From: Salinisphaera sp. LB1
GTDB lineage: Bacteria; Pseudomonadota; Gammaproteobacteria; Nevskiales; Salinisphaeraceae
NCBI RefSeq assembly: GCF_003177035.1
Contig: NZ_CP029488.1
Coordinates: forward strand, 62,001-126,000
Length of the DNA: 64,000 nucleotides
Reading direction: 5' to 3'
Shown here: positions 44,649-54,368 of the stretch, piece after piece
Numbering within the stretch: the first letter of the stretch is position 1
How the letters are laid out: every line of letters starts with the position of its first letter
Notes under the pieces: generated by a model
What the model was told of the DNA's origin: nothing
The model's input: only the letters and a program-made list of their open reading frames with translations
Databases searched by the model: none
Position numbers and translations under genes: made by a program

Positions 44649-45877
44649 AGTGATATCTCCGACTTGGGCGTAACGCCCGGGCCTACCGGGATGAGCAATC
44701 GATCGAGTTCGGCGACGCGTGCCGGCCACGCGTAGCGGGTCAGTACATAATCGCGTGCGGCACGCCGCCCGGCCCCGTCCGGCGCGCCGGTCAGCCGGGC
44801 GATGACCGCCGCTGCGAATGCTTCGGGCGTATCGGCCACATCGCAGACCCCATGGTGCCCGGTTTCCAGCCCAGCCGCGGCTTGCGGTGTCATGACCACG
44901 GCCAGGGACATCGCCAACGCTTCGAGCACCTTGTTCTGCAGGCCGCGTGCGATACGCATCGGTGCCACGGCAACGCGCGCATGCGCAAAATAAGGCCGTA
45001 CATCGGGTACGGCGCCGGTGACTTCCACGCCGTCATGTGCGGCAAGCGCTCGCACGTCGCGCGTGGGCCGCGTGCCGACGATGACAAATCGTGCCGCGGG
45101 CACGACGGCGCGCACGCGCTCGAAGACATGCTCGACGAACCAGGTGACAGCATCGACGTTTGCGCCGTAGTCCATGGCGCCCGTGAACACGATCCGCGCC
45201 GCCCCGCCCTGGCCCGGATCGGCATAATCAGGCTCCGGGTCGAAATAACCCGCGTCCACACCATTGGCGACCGCATGCACGCGGTCGCTGCACTCCGGCA
45301 CCATGCGCCGGAAGAAATCCGCTTCGGCGGCCGACACGAACACGCTTGCATCGAATGTACGTGCCAGTCGGCGCTCGCCCGCGGCCAGTGTCTTCGCTTC
45401 GCGCGCATAGACCCAGCGCATCGGCGCCCGGGCGTGTCCGGCGTATTGTGCCCACTTGTCGGAATCCACGTCGACAAAGTCGAGTACACGACGAACGCGG
45501 TCGTGCCGAAGCACATAAGGCGCCATGGTCGACGAGAACACCAGCACGGCATCGATGGCGCGCTCATTCATGAGCCGGTCGACCCAGGCCTGCATCTTCC
45601 GGTCGCGATAATAGGCAAAGCTCAAGGCCTCGTGACGGGCCAGAGCAGTCAGGCTCCGCAGCCTCGCCCGGCGCGGTGCAATTGGCCGTAACAAGACCTG
45701 ATCACACCACTGAGTCAGGCAACCCCGATAGGCCCAGTCATCCGGGGTGTCGACGAATGCGCCCAGATGCACCACATGCCGGCTGGAGAGCGCGCGCAGC
45801 CAGTTGAAGGCGCGAATCTTGTCGCCCTTGTTCGGGGGATAGGGGATGCGATGACACAGATAAAGCAGTTCACCCAT
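44645..45877 (-). CDS. XrtA-associated glycosyltransferase (Stp1-type)
   Basis: A 410-aa GT-B enzyme. 'LLYLCHRIPYPPNKGDKIRAF' (in part) at the N-terminus, 'VLDFVDVDSDKW' and 'VFTGAMDYGANVDAVTWFV' (in part) identify the sugar transferase Stp1 family that is found only with exosortase A. The donor domain ends 'RGLQNKVLEALAMSLAVV'. It begins a fresh coupled block: a 117-bp gap separates it from the FemAB gene, while its stop overlaps xrtA. Confidence 0.92.
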   Translation of the reverse strand: MGELLYLCHRIPYPPNKGDKIRAFNWLRALSSRHVVHLGAFVDTPDDWAYRGCLTQWCDQVLLRPIAPRRARLRSLTALARHEALSFAYYRDRKMQAWVDRLMNERAIDAVLVFSSTMAPYVLRHDRVRRVLDFVDVDSDKWAQYAGHARAPMRWVYAREAKTLAAGERRLARTFDASVFVSAAEADFFRRMVPECSDRVHAVANGVDAGYFDPEPDYADPGQGGAARIVFTGAMDYGANVDAVTWFVEHVFERVRAVVPAARFVIVGTRPTRDVRALAAHDGVEVTGAVPDVRPYFAHARVAVAPMRIARGLQNKVLEALAMSLAVVMTPQAAAGLETGHHGVCDVADTPEAFAAAVIARLTGAPDGAGRRAARDYVLTRYAWPARVAELDRLLIPVGPGVTPKSEISL

Positions 45878-45994
45878 GGTGAGTGCGGCTTGTCATCACG
45901 CGACGTCGACCGGCGGCGGCCCGAACGCCGCGGCGCTGCCCCACATATGGCAAGGGCGTAACGCCGCCGAGCCGAAACCAGTCGCTGCCGATCA

Positions 45995-47029
45995 CTAACC
46001 CAGGTCCTTCGACAGCCAGGGGCCGACCAGGCACGTAATCGGCAGCGGCAACTTCTGCCATGCCTTGATGAACATCGCGTACTTCGGATTATTGGGGCTG
46101 ATGTCCGGGATCGAATCCAGGCCCGAGAGATAGTATTCGTAAGCCAGCGGCTCAGGCTCGAAGCCCCAATGCCGCTTGAAATGATAGGGCCCCGTATCGA
46201 CCTTGCTACGCCCGAAATCGAACAGGCGGGCGCCGCGCGCGGTGGCGTGCTGCATGAGCGCCCAGTAAAGATAGTCGTTGGCCTTGAGGTCGCGCGCACT
46301 CGCCCCGGCGCCGGAGTAATACGGCAGCACCTGGTCGCGAAAATAGAAGTTGAGCACCGCTGCCACTGGCACGCCCTCGTGGGTCACGGTCAACACGTCG
46401 CAGTCGTCACCGAACACCCGCAGCAACTCGCGCATGTACTTCCGGGAGAATACCGGCGTGCCCAGGCTTCGCAGATTGTAGGCATAGAGCGGATAGAGCC
46501 GATCGATGGTGCTGTCGATGGTCCAGCTCAGCCCGTTGTTGATGCCCTTGCGCACCACCGCGCGCTGCTTGCGCGGGATGAGCTTGAGGTTGTCCTCGTC
46601 GTTGTCGGCGAGTTCGCGGCGAAACGTGGTGTAAAGATCCTTGCGTGGCCAGTCGGCGTGTCGCGGCGCGCGTTCCCGCGACTCGAAGTAATCCACCCCG
46701 AGCGTGCGGGCGCGCTGGCACGCGTCGGCATAGAGCGCCGACTCGGCCTCGGCGGTATCGGCCACCACGCCACCGTAGACACAGAACGGCGTCGAAATCA
46801 GGGCGTTTGCGAACAATCGGCTATGGACGTGAACCAGGGGCAGGATGCCCTCGATCCGACCGTCGCGCGTGGCGTACAGGAAATAGCAGCGATGTCCGAA
46901 CGCGCGCTCGATGACCCGTTTCCAGCCGGCGCGATGAAAGAAGGTGGCATCGGCACTCGCGGCCACAAAGGCCTCCCAGGCGGCCTCGTCCTGGCCCAGC
47001 GTGTGCACCTGAAGCGATTCGGCACTCAT
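45995..47029 (-). CDS. FemAB-related protein of PEP-CTERM/XrtA systems
   Basis: A 344-aa protein with the double-GNAT FemAB fold: 'FFHRAGWKRVIERAFGH' (in part) near the N-terminus, 'LIPRKQRAVVRKGINNGLSW' at the start of the helical linker and 'FYFRDQVLPYYSGAGASARDLKANDYLYW' (in part) in the second GNAT half. FemAB proteins move an aminoacyl group from tRNA to a cell-wall precursor. The PEP-CTERM-specific subgroup is a constant member of XrtA polysaccharide loci and is thought to decorate a sugar or lipid carrier. It overlaps the deacetylase gene by ATGA. Confidence 0.93.
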   Translation of the reverse strand: MSAESLQVHTLGQDEAAWEAFVAASADATFFHRAGWKRVIERAFGHRCYFLYATRDGRIEGILPLVHVHSRLFANALISTPFCVYGGVVADTAEAESALYADACQRARTLGVDYFESRERAPRHADWPRKDLYTTFRRELADNDEDNLKLIPRKQRAVVRKGINNGLSWTIDSTIDRLYPLYAYNLRSLGTPVFSRKYMRELLRVFGDDCDVLTVTHEGVPVAAVLNFYFRDQVLPYYSGAGASARDLKANDYLYWALMQHATARGARLFDFGRSKVDTGPYHFKRHWGFEPEPLAYEYYLSGLDSIPDISPNNPKYAMFIKAWQKLPLPITCLVGPWLSKDLG

Positions 47030-47958
47030 GCGTTGCTCATCCTTGAAGCGGCGTCGTCGCTGCAGCCTTCTTCAACCGCAAAAACCCGATCCATGCGATC
47101 CCAGCGGAAATCCGCCAGCAGACGCCGCAGGCGAGGTTCGACCCGATGGATGTTCAGGTAATGGCGGAAACGACGCCGGGGATCCAGCCCCGGGACGCGC
47201 GGCTGCTCCGGATCGACTTCCCATGGGTGAAAATAGAATACCGTCGGCTGTCGATCACGCCGGTTGACGCGGCGCAATGCGGCACGGGTGGCCCGATACG
47301 GATACAGTCTGAAAAAGCCGCCGCCGGCACAGGGCAACCGTCGTCCACCGATTTCCACCGTGGTGACGGGAATTTCGATCAGGCGGCTCCCCGGCCCGGG
47401 CCGAAACGGAAACCGCGGCGCCCCGGGCATGCCGTAGGCATCGTGCGTGCCCGGATAGATACTCGAACTGTAGCGGTATCCGGCCGCGGCCAGTTCGTCG
47501 AGCGCCCAGAGGTTGGTCGCACCGATCGAGAAACTCGGGGCGCGATAGCCTTTAACCGCCTGCCCGCCGGTATCTTCGAGCACGGCCTTGGCTTGACGGA
47601 TATCGGCGCCGAAGGTGTCGCGATCCTGATTGATCACACGCACATGGTTCTGGCCGTGGCTGGCCAGCTCGTGCCCGGCATCCACGATACGACGAATCAG
47701 TGCGGGGTGACGTTCAGCCACCCAGCCCAAGGTAAAGAAGGTGGCGCGGACCCCGGCGAGCTCGAACATCGCCAGAATGCGGTCGGTGCTCGCCTCAACC
47801 CGCGACGGCATGCGCGCCCATTGGTCGAACGCAATATGCTGCTCAAAGGCCGAGACCTGGAAGTATTCTTCCACATCCACCGTCATCGCGTTCGCGCTGA
47901 CGCGTGTGGGTCTGGATATCGCCTCGGGCTGCCAGTCAATGGCCGTCACGGCGCTCAC
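47026..47958 (-). CDS. polysaccharide deacetylase, XrtA-associated
   Basis: A 310-aa NodB-fold deacetylase. The first metal/catalytic Asp pair is in 'AMTVDVEEYFQVSAFE' and the metal-binding histidines are in 'ELASHGQNHVRV'. 'VKGYRAPSFSIGATNLWALDELAAAGYRYSSS' (in part) and 'FYFHPWEVDPEQPR' complete the family. It would remove N-acetyl groups from the polysaccharide or its lipid-linked precursor. There is no signal peptide. It overlaps both the ATPase and the FemAB gene by four bases. Confidence 0.92.
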   Translation of the reverse strand: MSAVTAIDWQPEAISRPTRVSANAMTVDVEEYFQVSAFEQHIAFDQWARMPSRVEASTDRILAMFELAGVRATFFTLGWVAERHPALIRRIVDAGHELASHGQNHVRVINQDRDTFGADIRQAKAVLEDTGGQAVKGYRAPSFSIGATNLWALDELAAAGYRYSSSIYPGTHDAYGMPGAPRFPFRPGPGSRLIEIPVTTVEIGGRRLPCAGGGFFRLYPYRATRAALRRVNRRDRQPTVFYFHPWEVDPEQPRVPGLDPRRRFRHYLNIHRVEPRLRRLLADFRWDRMDRVFAVEEGCSDDAASRMSNA

Positions 47959-49157
47959 TCCCGGTTGAACAGACGCCTAAGTTTATAAGCCGCGGACCCC
48001 GGCGCGACCGGGCTTGCCGCGCGGCGCTCGTTATCGGGCCAGTCAGTATAGGCCGAGGTGGTCTCGGCGGAGGTTTCAGGCACGAGATCCCGCAACGTGG
48101 CTTCGAGCCGCTCGACACGAAGAATGGCATCGACCAATTCGCGGTGCGCCGCACTGGTCTCGTGATAGCGCATCAACTCAGCCACACGCTCTTCGCCGTA
48201 AGCGCTGCGCAAGGCGCGTTCCACCGCGGCCACCCGTTCCAACAGTGGATCGAGCTGGGGCGAGGTCGGCGGTTCGCCGCCCTGCTCGCCCTCCTCGCCC
48301 ATGCGCGCACGCTCATTGGTGGCGCCATCGTAGATCAGGCCGTCGCTGGCGAATTCGGCTTCGAATTCCTCGATAGCCGTATCCAGGTCGTCGCGGGTCA
48401 ATTCACGCCGCTCCTCCAGATAACCGAGCAACAGCAATCGGTCCATGATCTGGTTGATGCGGCGCGGAATCCCGCCCGACCACTCGTAGACGCGGTCATA
48501 TACCCCCGGCCCGAATGACAGTCGATCGGCACGCCAGCCCACGGTATTCAAGCGGTGCTCGATATAGCCCGGCACTTCCGCCGCGCTAAGCGGCTCGAGA
48601 TGATAAGAGGCGACGACGCGTTGGCGCAGATGCGTCATCGCCGGGCGCAGCAACAAGTCGCGCAACTCGCTCTGCCCCACCAGCACCACCTGGACCAGCG
48701 CCTGACCGCGTGCCTGCAGGTTCGACACGATACGCAGTTCCTCGAGCGCCGCCGTACTGCAGGTTTGCGCCTCGTCGACGATCAACAGCGCGCGCCGGTT
48801 CCGCGATGCCGACAGCTTGCCGACCAGATTGTCGAGCATCTCGTACTTGGCCAGTCCGCGCACGGCCACGCCGAAAGCCGCCGCCACCGTGGCCACGACA
48901 TTGTCGGCATCGATGTTGGCCATGGCCACACGGGCAACCAGCAGATGACGCGTCTTGATCTGGTCCAGCAGAACCTGGAGCAACAACGTCTTGCCGGTAC
49001 CGACCGGGCCCGTCACCACTACAAACCCCTCGCCCCGCTCCAGCCCGTAGATGAGATAGGACAACCCACGGGTATGACTGGCGGTTTCGAACAGCCGCCG
49101 CGGGTCCGGCATCAACTGGAACGGTCGCGCCTGAAGTTTGTAAAAATCCTCGTACAC
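47955..49157 (-). CDS. XrtA-associated AAA ATPase (ExeA-like)
   Basis: A 400-aa cytoplasmic ATPase starting at GTG 49157 with 'YEDFYKLQARPFQLMPDP', the standard start of this family. A longer upstream frame only shadows the outer-membrane protein gene. Walker A is 'GPVGTGKT' (50-57), Walker B 'ALLIVDEAQ' (about 123-131), and the sensor region is 'GIPRRINQIMDRLLLL'. Residues past 280 form an acidic linker and a coiled coil, ending in a basic tail. The family is a fixed partner of XrtA loci, and its relative ExeA powers secretion assembly. The start is two bases after the stop of the upstream gene. Confidence 0.92.
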   Translation of the reverse strand: MYEDFYKLQARPFQLMPDPRRLFETASHTRGLSYLIYGLERGEGFVVVTGPVGTGKTLLLQVLLDQIKTRHLLVARVAMANIDADNVVATVAAAFGVAVRGLAKYEMLDNLVGKLSASRNRRALLIVDEAQTCSTAALEELRIVSNLQARGQALVQVVLVGQSELRDLLLRPAMTHLRQRVVASYHLEPLSAAEVPGYIEHRLNTVGWRADRLSFGPGVYDRVYEWSGGIPRRINQIMDRLLLLGYLEERRELTRDDLDTAIEEFEAEFASDGLIYDGATNERARMGEEGEQGGEPPTSPQLDPLLERVAAVERALRSAYGEERVAELMRYHETSAAHRELVDAILRVERLEATLRDLVPETSAETTSAYTDWPDNERRAASPVAPGSAAYKLRRLFNRE

Positions 49158-49159
49158 GG

Positions 49160-51040
49160 CTAGAACGCTTTTCGGAATTGCAGCGTGATACGGTTTTCCT
49201 GATATCCGGGGCCGTTGCTCTCGTCTCGCCATTGCCGCGAGTAGCCGACCGCCGCCTCGGCACTGGGCGAGATCGCGCGCACGACGGACACGCCGGCAGT
49301 GTAGTCATCGGAACTCGAGCCGTTGCCGGAATTGCCGTCGTAATGATCCCAGCTCGCCGAGGGCACGATGCTCGTGCGCGGACGAACCGCGTAGCGGGTA
49401 TCAATCTCGAGGCCATGGCTGCTGCTGTCGGTCACGCCCGGCGACCGATAATTCTCACGCTGTGAGTAGCCCGTAACCTCGCTGTGTGTCAGAGCCGTAT
49501 GGAAACCGATGCGCCCCTGCCAGCGCTTGCGTATGTATGTGCCGCGATTGAGCAGTGAATTAGTGCCGTTGTAGCCGGTCCCGCCGCCACCGAGCAAGTC
49601 GCCGATCGACCCCACCGAGCCGAAGGCATAGCCGGACCCGGCGTTATTGAGCGCATCGAGGCCGGGGGAAGACGGATCTTCGCTGTAACGCAGCGACAAA
49701 TCGAGCAGGCGGCCGTGGTGCGATGCCGCCAATGAGTAACTGGCGCCATAAAACCGGTGACCGTAGTTCACTTCCAGAGAATTGGTGGCACTGCCCCAGC
49801 GCGCCCCCACCTGCCAGCGTGGCGCCGACCAGCGATCGTTCCTGCCATTGGGTCGGTATTTATCCTCGACCCCGCCCTGGGTGGTGAGGGTCAGCGTCGG
49901 GGAGACGCGGTAGCCCAGTTGCAGTGTGGCACTGTCGAAATGCTGCGTCTGGTTGGAATTGCCATTGTAGCCGGGCGGCAACGTGCCGGCACCGAAGATC
50001 TGCTGGTAGCGATCAATGAACCGTTGCGCATTCCCGCCCGAACTCTTTACTGCCTCAGTGACGACCTGTGCCTGCCAACTCAATGGCTCGACTTCAGTCG
50101 GACTGGTCACGCTGGCGGAGACGCCATTAACCGTGGTGTCCGGAACGCTGTTGTCGCCGTAGATCGATCGCCCATAGCGATAACGCAGCATGCCCTGGCC
50201 CAAGCCGCCGAGAGACTGGGTTACATAGGGGCTGATATTCGTGTGCCATGCGGTCGTTTTGTTCTGATTCGGCCGAATGATGTTCGAGCGCGCATAGCCA
50301 ACCGACGGATCAATCACCTGTTGTCCGTACTCCGTATCGGCATCCAGATACAGATGGTTTTCAATAAGATCGATGGAGGTACTGCCCTGCAGATCGTTGT
50401 ATATGTCGTTGTTGTGGCCATGATCGGCATAAGCCACCCCTTCGAGTTGATAGCTTGCCTGGCCGCGGATTCTGCCGGTCGAAGAACAGGCATCGATGCG
50501 CGGAGCCACCGTGGTGATGAAATCCGATTGCCGATGATGCGCGTCGAGATTGAGATTGTCGGTGTAGGTCTCGGAGCCGGAAACCGACGCCTGCACGTAG
50601 CGACCCGACGCCCGCCGGGGCGCCGCCGGGCGATCCAGAACCGACGCGGTGTCCGAGCTCGCCACATCACCCAGACTCAAACTCGGCGCGCACCCATTGG
50701 GTGCGAAGCCGCCGGCAAAGCCGAACGGATTGCTCGTCCCCGGGCCGCTTGGCGCATAATCGTGGTTACTCGACGCACTGTTGCCGATGACGACCGGCCG
50801 ATTGTCCTGGTAATTGCCGCCGGTGCCCGACGCCGTGCCGGTGCGGCTCGTGGCCACGCCGCTGCCCCCGGAAGTGGCCCCCGTACTCGATCCGCTGCTG
50901 GCCGTGGCTTGCGCCGCCATCGCGTTCGCGCCCCAGACCAACGCCAGGGGCAGCGCCATCACGCACATACGCGCGCACGCCGCGCGCCGCAGTGTGCCTC
51001 CGGTAGGGTCGCACATGGGGATGACACGTGACGCGGGCAT
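49160..51040 (-). CDS. XrtA-associated outer-membrane beta-barrel protein
   Basis: A 626-aa protein with a signal peptide ('MCVMALPLALVWGANAMAAQA', in part), then a low-complexity Ser/Gly/Thr-rich linker (residues about 42-110). A long series of amphipathic strands follows ('ATLQLGYRVSPTLTLTTQGG', 'NSLEVNYGHRFYGASYSLAAS'), ending in 'RITLQFRKAF' with the terminal Phe required for barrel insertion. This matches the PEP-CTERM-associated conserved hypothetical outer-membrane protein adjacent to the ATPase in XrtA loci. It may be the outer-membrane secretion channel for the polysaccharide. The gene ends two bases before the ATPase start. Confidence 0.88.
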   Translation of the reverse strand: MPASRVIPMCDPTGGTLRRAACARMCVMALPLALVWGANAMAAQATASSGSSTGATSGGSGVATSRTGTASGTGGNYQDNRPVVIGNSASSNHDYAPSGPGTSNPFGFAGGFAPNGCAPSLSLGDVASSDTASVLDRPAAPRRASGRYVQASVSGSETYTDNLNLDAHHRQSDFITTVAPRIDACSSTGRIRGQASYQLEGVAYADHGHNNDIYNDLQGSTSIDLIENHLYLDADTEYGQQVIDPSVGYARSNIIRPNQNKTTAWHTNISPYVTQSLGGLGQGMLRYRYGRSIYGDNSVPDTTVNGVSASVTSPTEVEPLSWQAQVVTEAVKSSGGNAQRFIDRYQQIFGAGTLPPGYNGNSNQTQHFDSATLQLGYRVSPTLTLTTQGGVEDKYRPNGRNDRWSAPRWQVGARWGSATNSLEVNYGHRFYGASYSLAASHHGRLLDLSLRYSEDPSSPGLDALNNAGSGYAFGSVGSIGDLLGGGGTGYNGTNSLLNRGTYIRKRWQGRIGFHTALTHSEVTGYSQRENYRSPGVTDSSSHGLEIDTRYAVRPRTSIVPSASWDHYDGNSGNGSSSDDYTAGVSVVRAISPSAEAAVGYSRQWRDESNGPGYQENRITLQFRKAF

Positions 51041-51044
51041 GGGC

Positions 51045-51917
51045 TTACTCCGTACGCTCCGACTCGGCCGGGTACATGCCGTAATATCCAGCGTGCCGCT
51101 CGCCGAACAACTGATGTCCCTGGCTCAGCACCAGGCTGATATCGGCCCCGGACGGCTCGATCAACGACAACGCTGCTTCAACCGCTCTTTTTTCGGTATG
51201 CTCGGCACGCACGAGCATAAGAATCTGCCCCACGTTGACCGCCAGCGCCTGGGATTCGGCGGTCGCCAGAAGCGGCGCGGAATCGAACAGCAGAATCCGG
51301 GCCGGATCCGCAGACAGCTCGTCGAGCACCGATCTCATTCGGCGGCTCGACAGGCTTTCCGCCGCCCGACGGCTACGTCGCCCCGCCGGCAGGATGGACA
51401 GCCGGGCCTCGCTGGTCGGCACCACGCAATGCTCCGGGTCCGCGTCGGCATGCGTCAGCAGATGCATCAGCCCCGGCTCGCGTTCGAGCCCCAGATTGCG
51501 GCTGATACCCGGCTTGGCCACATCACCGTCGATCAGGAGTACGGAATGATCCAGCTCGTTGGCCAGACTGAGGGCCAGGCTGAAGGTGGTGAAACTCTTG
51601 CCCTCGCCCGGGTTGGCGCTGGTGACCATGATCCGGTTCGCGGCCGGCGTGCCGGCCGACGCATCCTCTGCCATGGCGTTCAGAATCGGCCGTTTGATCC
51701 GCTGCAACTCACGCCCGATCAATTGCGCCATCGACTCCGGCGGCAGCAATCCGACCCGGCGCAGCCGCACATCGTCCAGCTCCAGCGGCTCGCGCTGTCC
51801 GGGCTCCCGGGTATCGAACACGGGAGCGTCGTCGAACGCGTGATCGTCGGCCCATTGAACAGGTTGCCGTCGTTCCTGGCGTTTCAGCCGCTCGGCGGCC
51901 TTCTCGACAATACTCAT
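51045..51917 (-). CDS. XrtA-associated tyrosine autokinase (Wzc-like cytoplasmic domain)
   Basis: A 290-aa BY-kinase. Walker A 'TSANPGEGKS' (99-108), Walker A' 'VLLIDGDVAKP' (126-136) and Walker B 'ILLFDSAPLL' are present. The C-terminus has a short Tyr cluster ('HAGYYGMYPA') for autophosphorylation. The start at 51917 overlaps the chain-length gene (ATGA), which supplies the membrane half of the Wzc-type pair. Together they control polymer length and export. The protein belongs to the tyrosine autokinase family of exopolysaccharide/PEP-CTERM loci. Confidence 0.92.
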   Translation of the reverse strand: MSIVEKAAERLKRQERRQPVQWADDHAFDDAPVFDTREPGQREPLELDDVRLRRVGLLPPESMAQLIGRELQRIKRPILNAMAEDASAGTPAANRIMVTSANPGEGKSFTTFSLALSLANELDHSVLLIDGDVAKPGISRNLGLEREPGLMHLLTHADADPEHCVVPTSEARLSILPAGRRSRRAAESLSSRRMRSVLDELSADPARILLFDSAPLLATAESQALAVNVGQILMLVRAEHTEKRAVEAALSLIEPSGADISLVLSQGHQLFGERHAGYYGMYPAESERTE

Positions 51918-53503
51918 AGAACCTGTCCGGAGACGATGTTCGGAACCCACTGCACGCCCACGGGCAGCAAGACCAGCGCCGCGGCGAAACCGACCAGTAA
52001 CGACAAACAGCAAACCACGAATACCAGCATCGACCGCCGCCGATCGGCGCGTTGCGCCGGGCTGAGCGCCAGACTCACGGCGCCGATCACGGGGAAACCG
52101 GTCGCCTCGGTCAGGTCACGCCGGCTCGAGAACACCGGACGGATCTGGGCGAGAAACCATGCAAAGGCAAGCCCGGCGCCTATCGCGCCGATCAACGCCA
52201 TGACCATTAGAATCAAGCGCTTGGGCCCAGACGGTTCGGCTGGCACTTCGGGCGGGTCGATGACACGGAATTGCAACGCATTGCTGCTGTTTTGCACATC
52301 GGTCGACAGACGCGCGCTGTACAACCGCGACAACAGCTTTTCGTACTGGTCCCGCGTGACCTGGTAGTTGCGGCTGAGCTCGGCGAGCTTGGCCTGGGCG
52401 TCATTCATCGAGTCGGCACCGGCCTGCAGCTTCTTGAGCTGGTCCTGCTTGCGCTGGAGCGATGACTCGAGCGTGCTGATCTGTACCTTGGTGTTGTTGA
52501 GCTGATCGGACAGGGTAGCGCCATTGCCCCCGCCGGACGACGATGCCCCGGAGGGCGCCTGAATCTCGCCCGGATGGGACCGCAGCCGGGCCAGCATATC
52601 CTTGCGCCGTTGCTTGAGATCGGCAATCCGCCGCTTGGCATCAATGACGTCGGGGTGCTTTGGTGTGTAGCGGGTCAGCAACTGGGATAGTTTCTGCTGT
52701 TCGGCATCCAGCTGCTTGTCGATGCTTTGAACCTGCTGACTCTGGGCCGGCGGCACGCTGGCGTGGCCGCTTCCGCCGGAGCGCATTTGTTCAAGAATAT
52801 TGGCCTTACGATCGCGCGCGGTCGCAAGCTTGTCCTGGATCGAGTCGATGTCGGTATTGAGCTTCTGCACCTGACTGACGTAGTCGTTCGTCCCGGGCAT
52901 GAGCTCCGCGTGGTTCTTCTTGAATTGCGCGAGCGTCTGCTCCGTCTGGTTGAGCTTCTGCTTGTACTTGTCGACTTCCTTGTTCAGAAACGAAACCGCC
53001 TGCGTGGTATTGCCGCTGTTTTTATTCGATAGATCCATGGTCGTCATGATGCTCATGACGGCCTGGACGACCGACTGCGCAAGCTTGGGTTGTGAACTGG
53101 TATAGCTGATGGTGTAGAGGTCGGCATCTCCCCCGCTGTTCTTCAGGGTCAGCCGTCTCTGCAGGCCCTGGATGAGGGCCTGCTCCTGCTCCGGCGTGGT
53201 CACCCGCAGGTCGAGGCCGGTAGAGCGCGCGATGTCGCGCAGGTGTGGGCGACTGAGTACCGTCCGAATCAACAGGCTGACCTGCTGATCGGTGTTCGGT
53301 GTGATCGCCATCCCCTTCAGCAGCGGATCGATGGCCGATTTGGTGTCGATGTGCACGCGCGCAGAGGAGCTGTACTGGTCCGGCAGGCTGTAGACATACA
53401 ACCAACCCACCACGGCAATAAGCCAGGCAATACCCAGCGCAATCCAGCGAAAACGCCAGATATTGCGGAGCTGACCCAGGACGAGTGAGAGGATTTCCTG
53501 CAT
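51914..53503 (-). CDS. XrtA system polysaccharide chain-length determinant (Wzz-like)
   Basis: A 529-aa inner-membrane co-polymerase. An N-terminal Wzz domain with one helix ('WIALGIAWLIAVVGWLYVYSLP', in part) comes first. A long periplasmic coiled coil follows (about residues 160-400, rich in Lys/Gln/Asp heptads such as 'LNKEVDKYKQKLNQTEQTLAQFKK', in part). A second helix ('LILMVMALIGAIGAGLAFAWFL', in part) comes after the Pro-rich 'DPPEVPAEPSGPKR', and a third helix closes the protein. It works with the overlapping tyrosine-kinase gene. Length and architecture are standard for PEP-CTERM loci. Confidence 0.93.
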   Translation of the reverse strand: MQEILSLVLGQLRNIWRFRWIALGIAWLIAVVGWLYVYSLPDQYSSSARVHIDTKSAIDPLLKGMAITPNTDQQVSLLIRTVLSRPHLRDIARSTGLDLRVTTPEQEQALIQGLQRRLTLKNSGGDADLYTISYTSSQPKLAQSVVQAVMSIMTTMDLSNKNSGNTTQAVSFLNKEVDKYKQKLNQTEQTLAQFKKNHAELMPGTNDYVSQVQKLNTDIDSIQDKLATARDRKANILEQMRSGGSGHASVPPAQSQQVQSIDKQLDAEQQKLSQLLTRYTPKHPDVIDAKRRIADLKQRRKDMLARLRSHPGEIQAPSGASSSGGGNGATLSDQLNNTKVQISTLESSLQRKQDQLKKLQAGADSMNDAQAKLAELSRNYQVTRDQYEKLLSRLYSARLSTDVQNSSNALQFRVIDPPEVPAEPSGPKRLILMVMALIGAIGAGLAFAWFLAQIRPVFSSRRDLTEATGFPVIGAVSLALSPAQRADRRRSMLVFVVCCLSLLVGFAAALVLLPVGVQWVPNIVSGQVL

Positions 53504-53566
53504 GGTCCTCGCTCAGATTAGCGCGCGATGGTGCAGGCCGTTCGGCCAGCACTATCGCGCCGGATT

Positions 53567-54193
53567 CTAGAAGTAGGTGCGGGGAATGATCACGACATCG
53601 CCCGGATGAACCGGCACGTTGTCATTGATGTTGCCGTTGAGCAGGTCCGCAATATCGACATTGAAGGTCTTCGTCTGACCATTTTCATGCCGCACGAGCT
53701 TGGCGCGATTACCCGCGGCAAACTGGGTCAGGCCGCCGACGTTGATCATCACGTCCAGCAGTGTCATGCCGGTACGGTAAGGCATCGACTGTGGCTGCGC
53801 GGCCTCGCCGACGACCCGCACCTGGTCCGCGTAGGTGCCGTGAAACTGGGTAACAATCACGGTCACGCGTGGATCGCGCACATACGTCGAAAGCGCGTTC
53901 TGCAGATCGCTGGCAAGTTGCTTGGGCGTTTTATTCGCCGCCTTCATGGACTGCACGAGGGGGATGGATATCTCCCCGTCCGGCCTGACCGGCACCTGCA
54001 TGCTCAGATCAGGGTTGTTGCGGACATATATATTCAGCTGATCGCCCGGCCCGATGCGATAGGTGCTGGTCGGTGCCTGGCCCTTGAGCGCCTTGGGCGG
54101 CGCCGAGGCACAGCCTGCCATCAGACCGGCCATGAGAATCGCGGCCACCCAGGTCAGAAACAAACGATTTCGAAACACTTTGCCATCCCCCAT
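53567..54193 (-). CDS. polysaccharide export lipoprotein (Wza-like), XrtA-associated
   Basis: A 208-aa outer-membrane auxiliary lipoprotein. The lipobox 'LMAGC' places the lipidated Cys at residue 28. The Poly_export domain ('YRIGPGDQLNIYVRNNPDLS', in part) and an SLBB domain ('RVVGEAAQPQSMPYRTGMTLLDVM', in part) follow, with the standard ending 'PVHPGDVVIIPRTYF'. Such proteins ring the periplasmic end of the export channel. A 63-bp gap separates it from the chain-length gene and 175 bp from prsT. Confidence 0.93.
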   Translation of the reverse strand: MGDGKVFRNRLFLTWVAAILMAGLMAGCASAPPKALKGQAPTSTYRIGPGDQLNIYVRNNPDLSMQVPVRPDGEISIPLVQSMKAANKTPKQLASDLQNALSTYVRDPRVTVIVTQFHGTYADQVRVVGEAAQPQSMPYRTGMTLLDVMINVGGLTQFAAGNRAKLVRHENGQTKTFNVDIADLLNGNINDNVPVHPGDVVIIPRTYF

Positions 54194-54368
54194 AGGCCGA
54201 CACGGCCCGAGACTGTCATTACCCGGCCGTGCATCCGCCCGAGTCGGTTACGGTTGGTCGACGCTTTCGCCCCCGAAGTCTTGTTCATGCCGGAACCCGA
54301 TTTTCCGCATCATGCCGCTGACTCCGCCTGATTGTAAATGAAATTCCCCGGTCGCCGGACAAACCGGG

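Noticed and set aside
49158-49232. Longer ATPase with an ATG start at 49232
   Set aside because: The extension overlaps the end of the outer-membrane protein gene, and the family starts at the YEDFY segment, which follows GTG at 49157.
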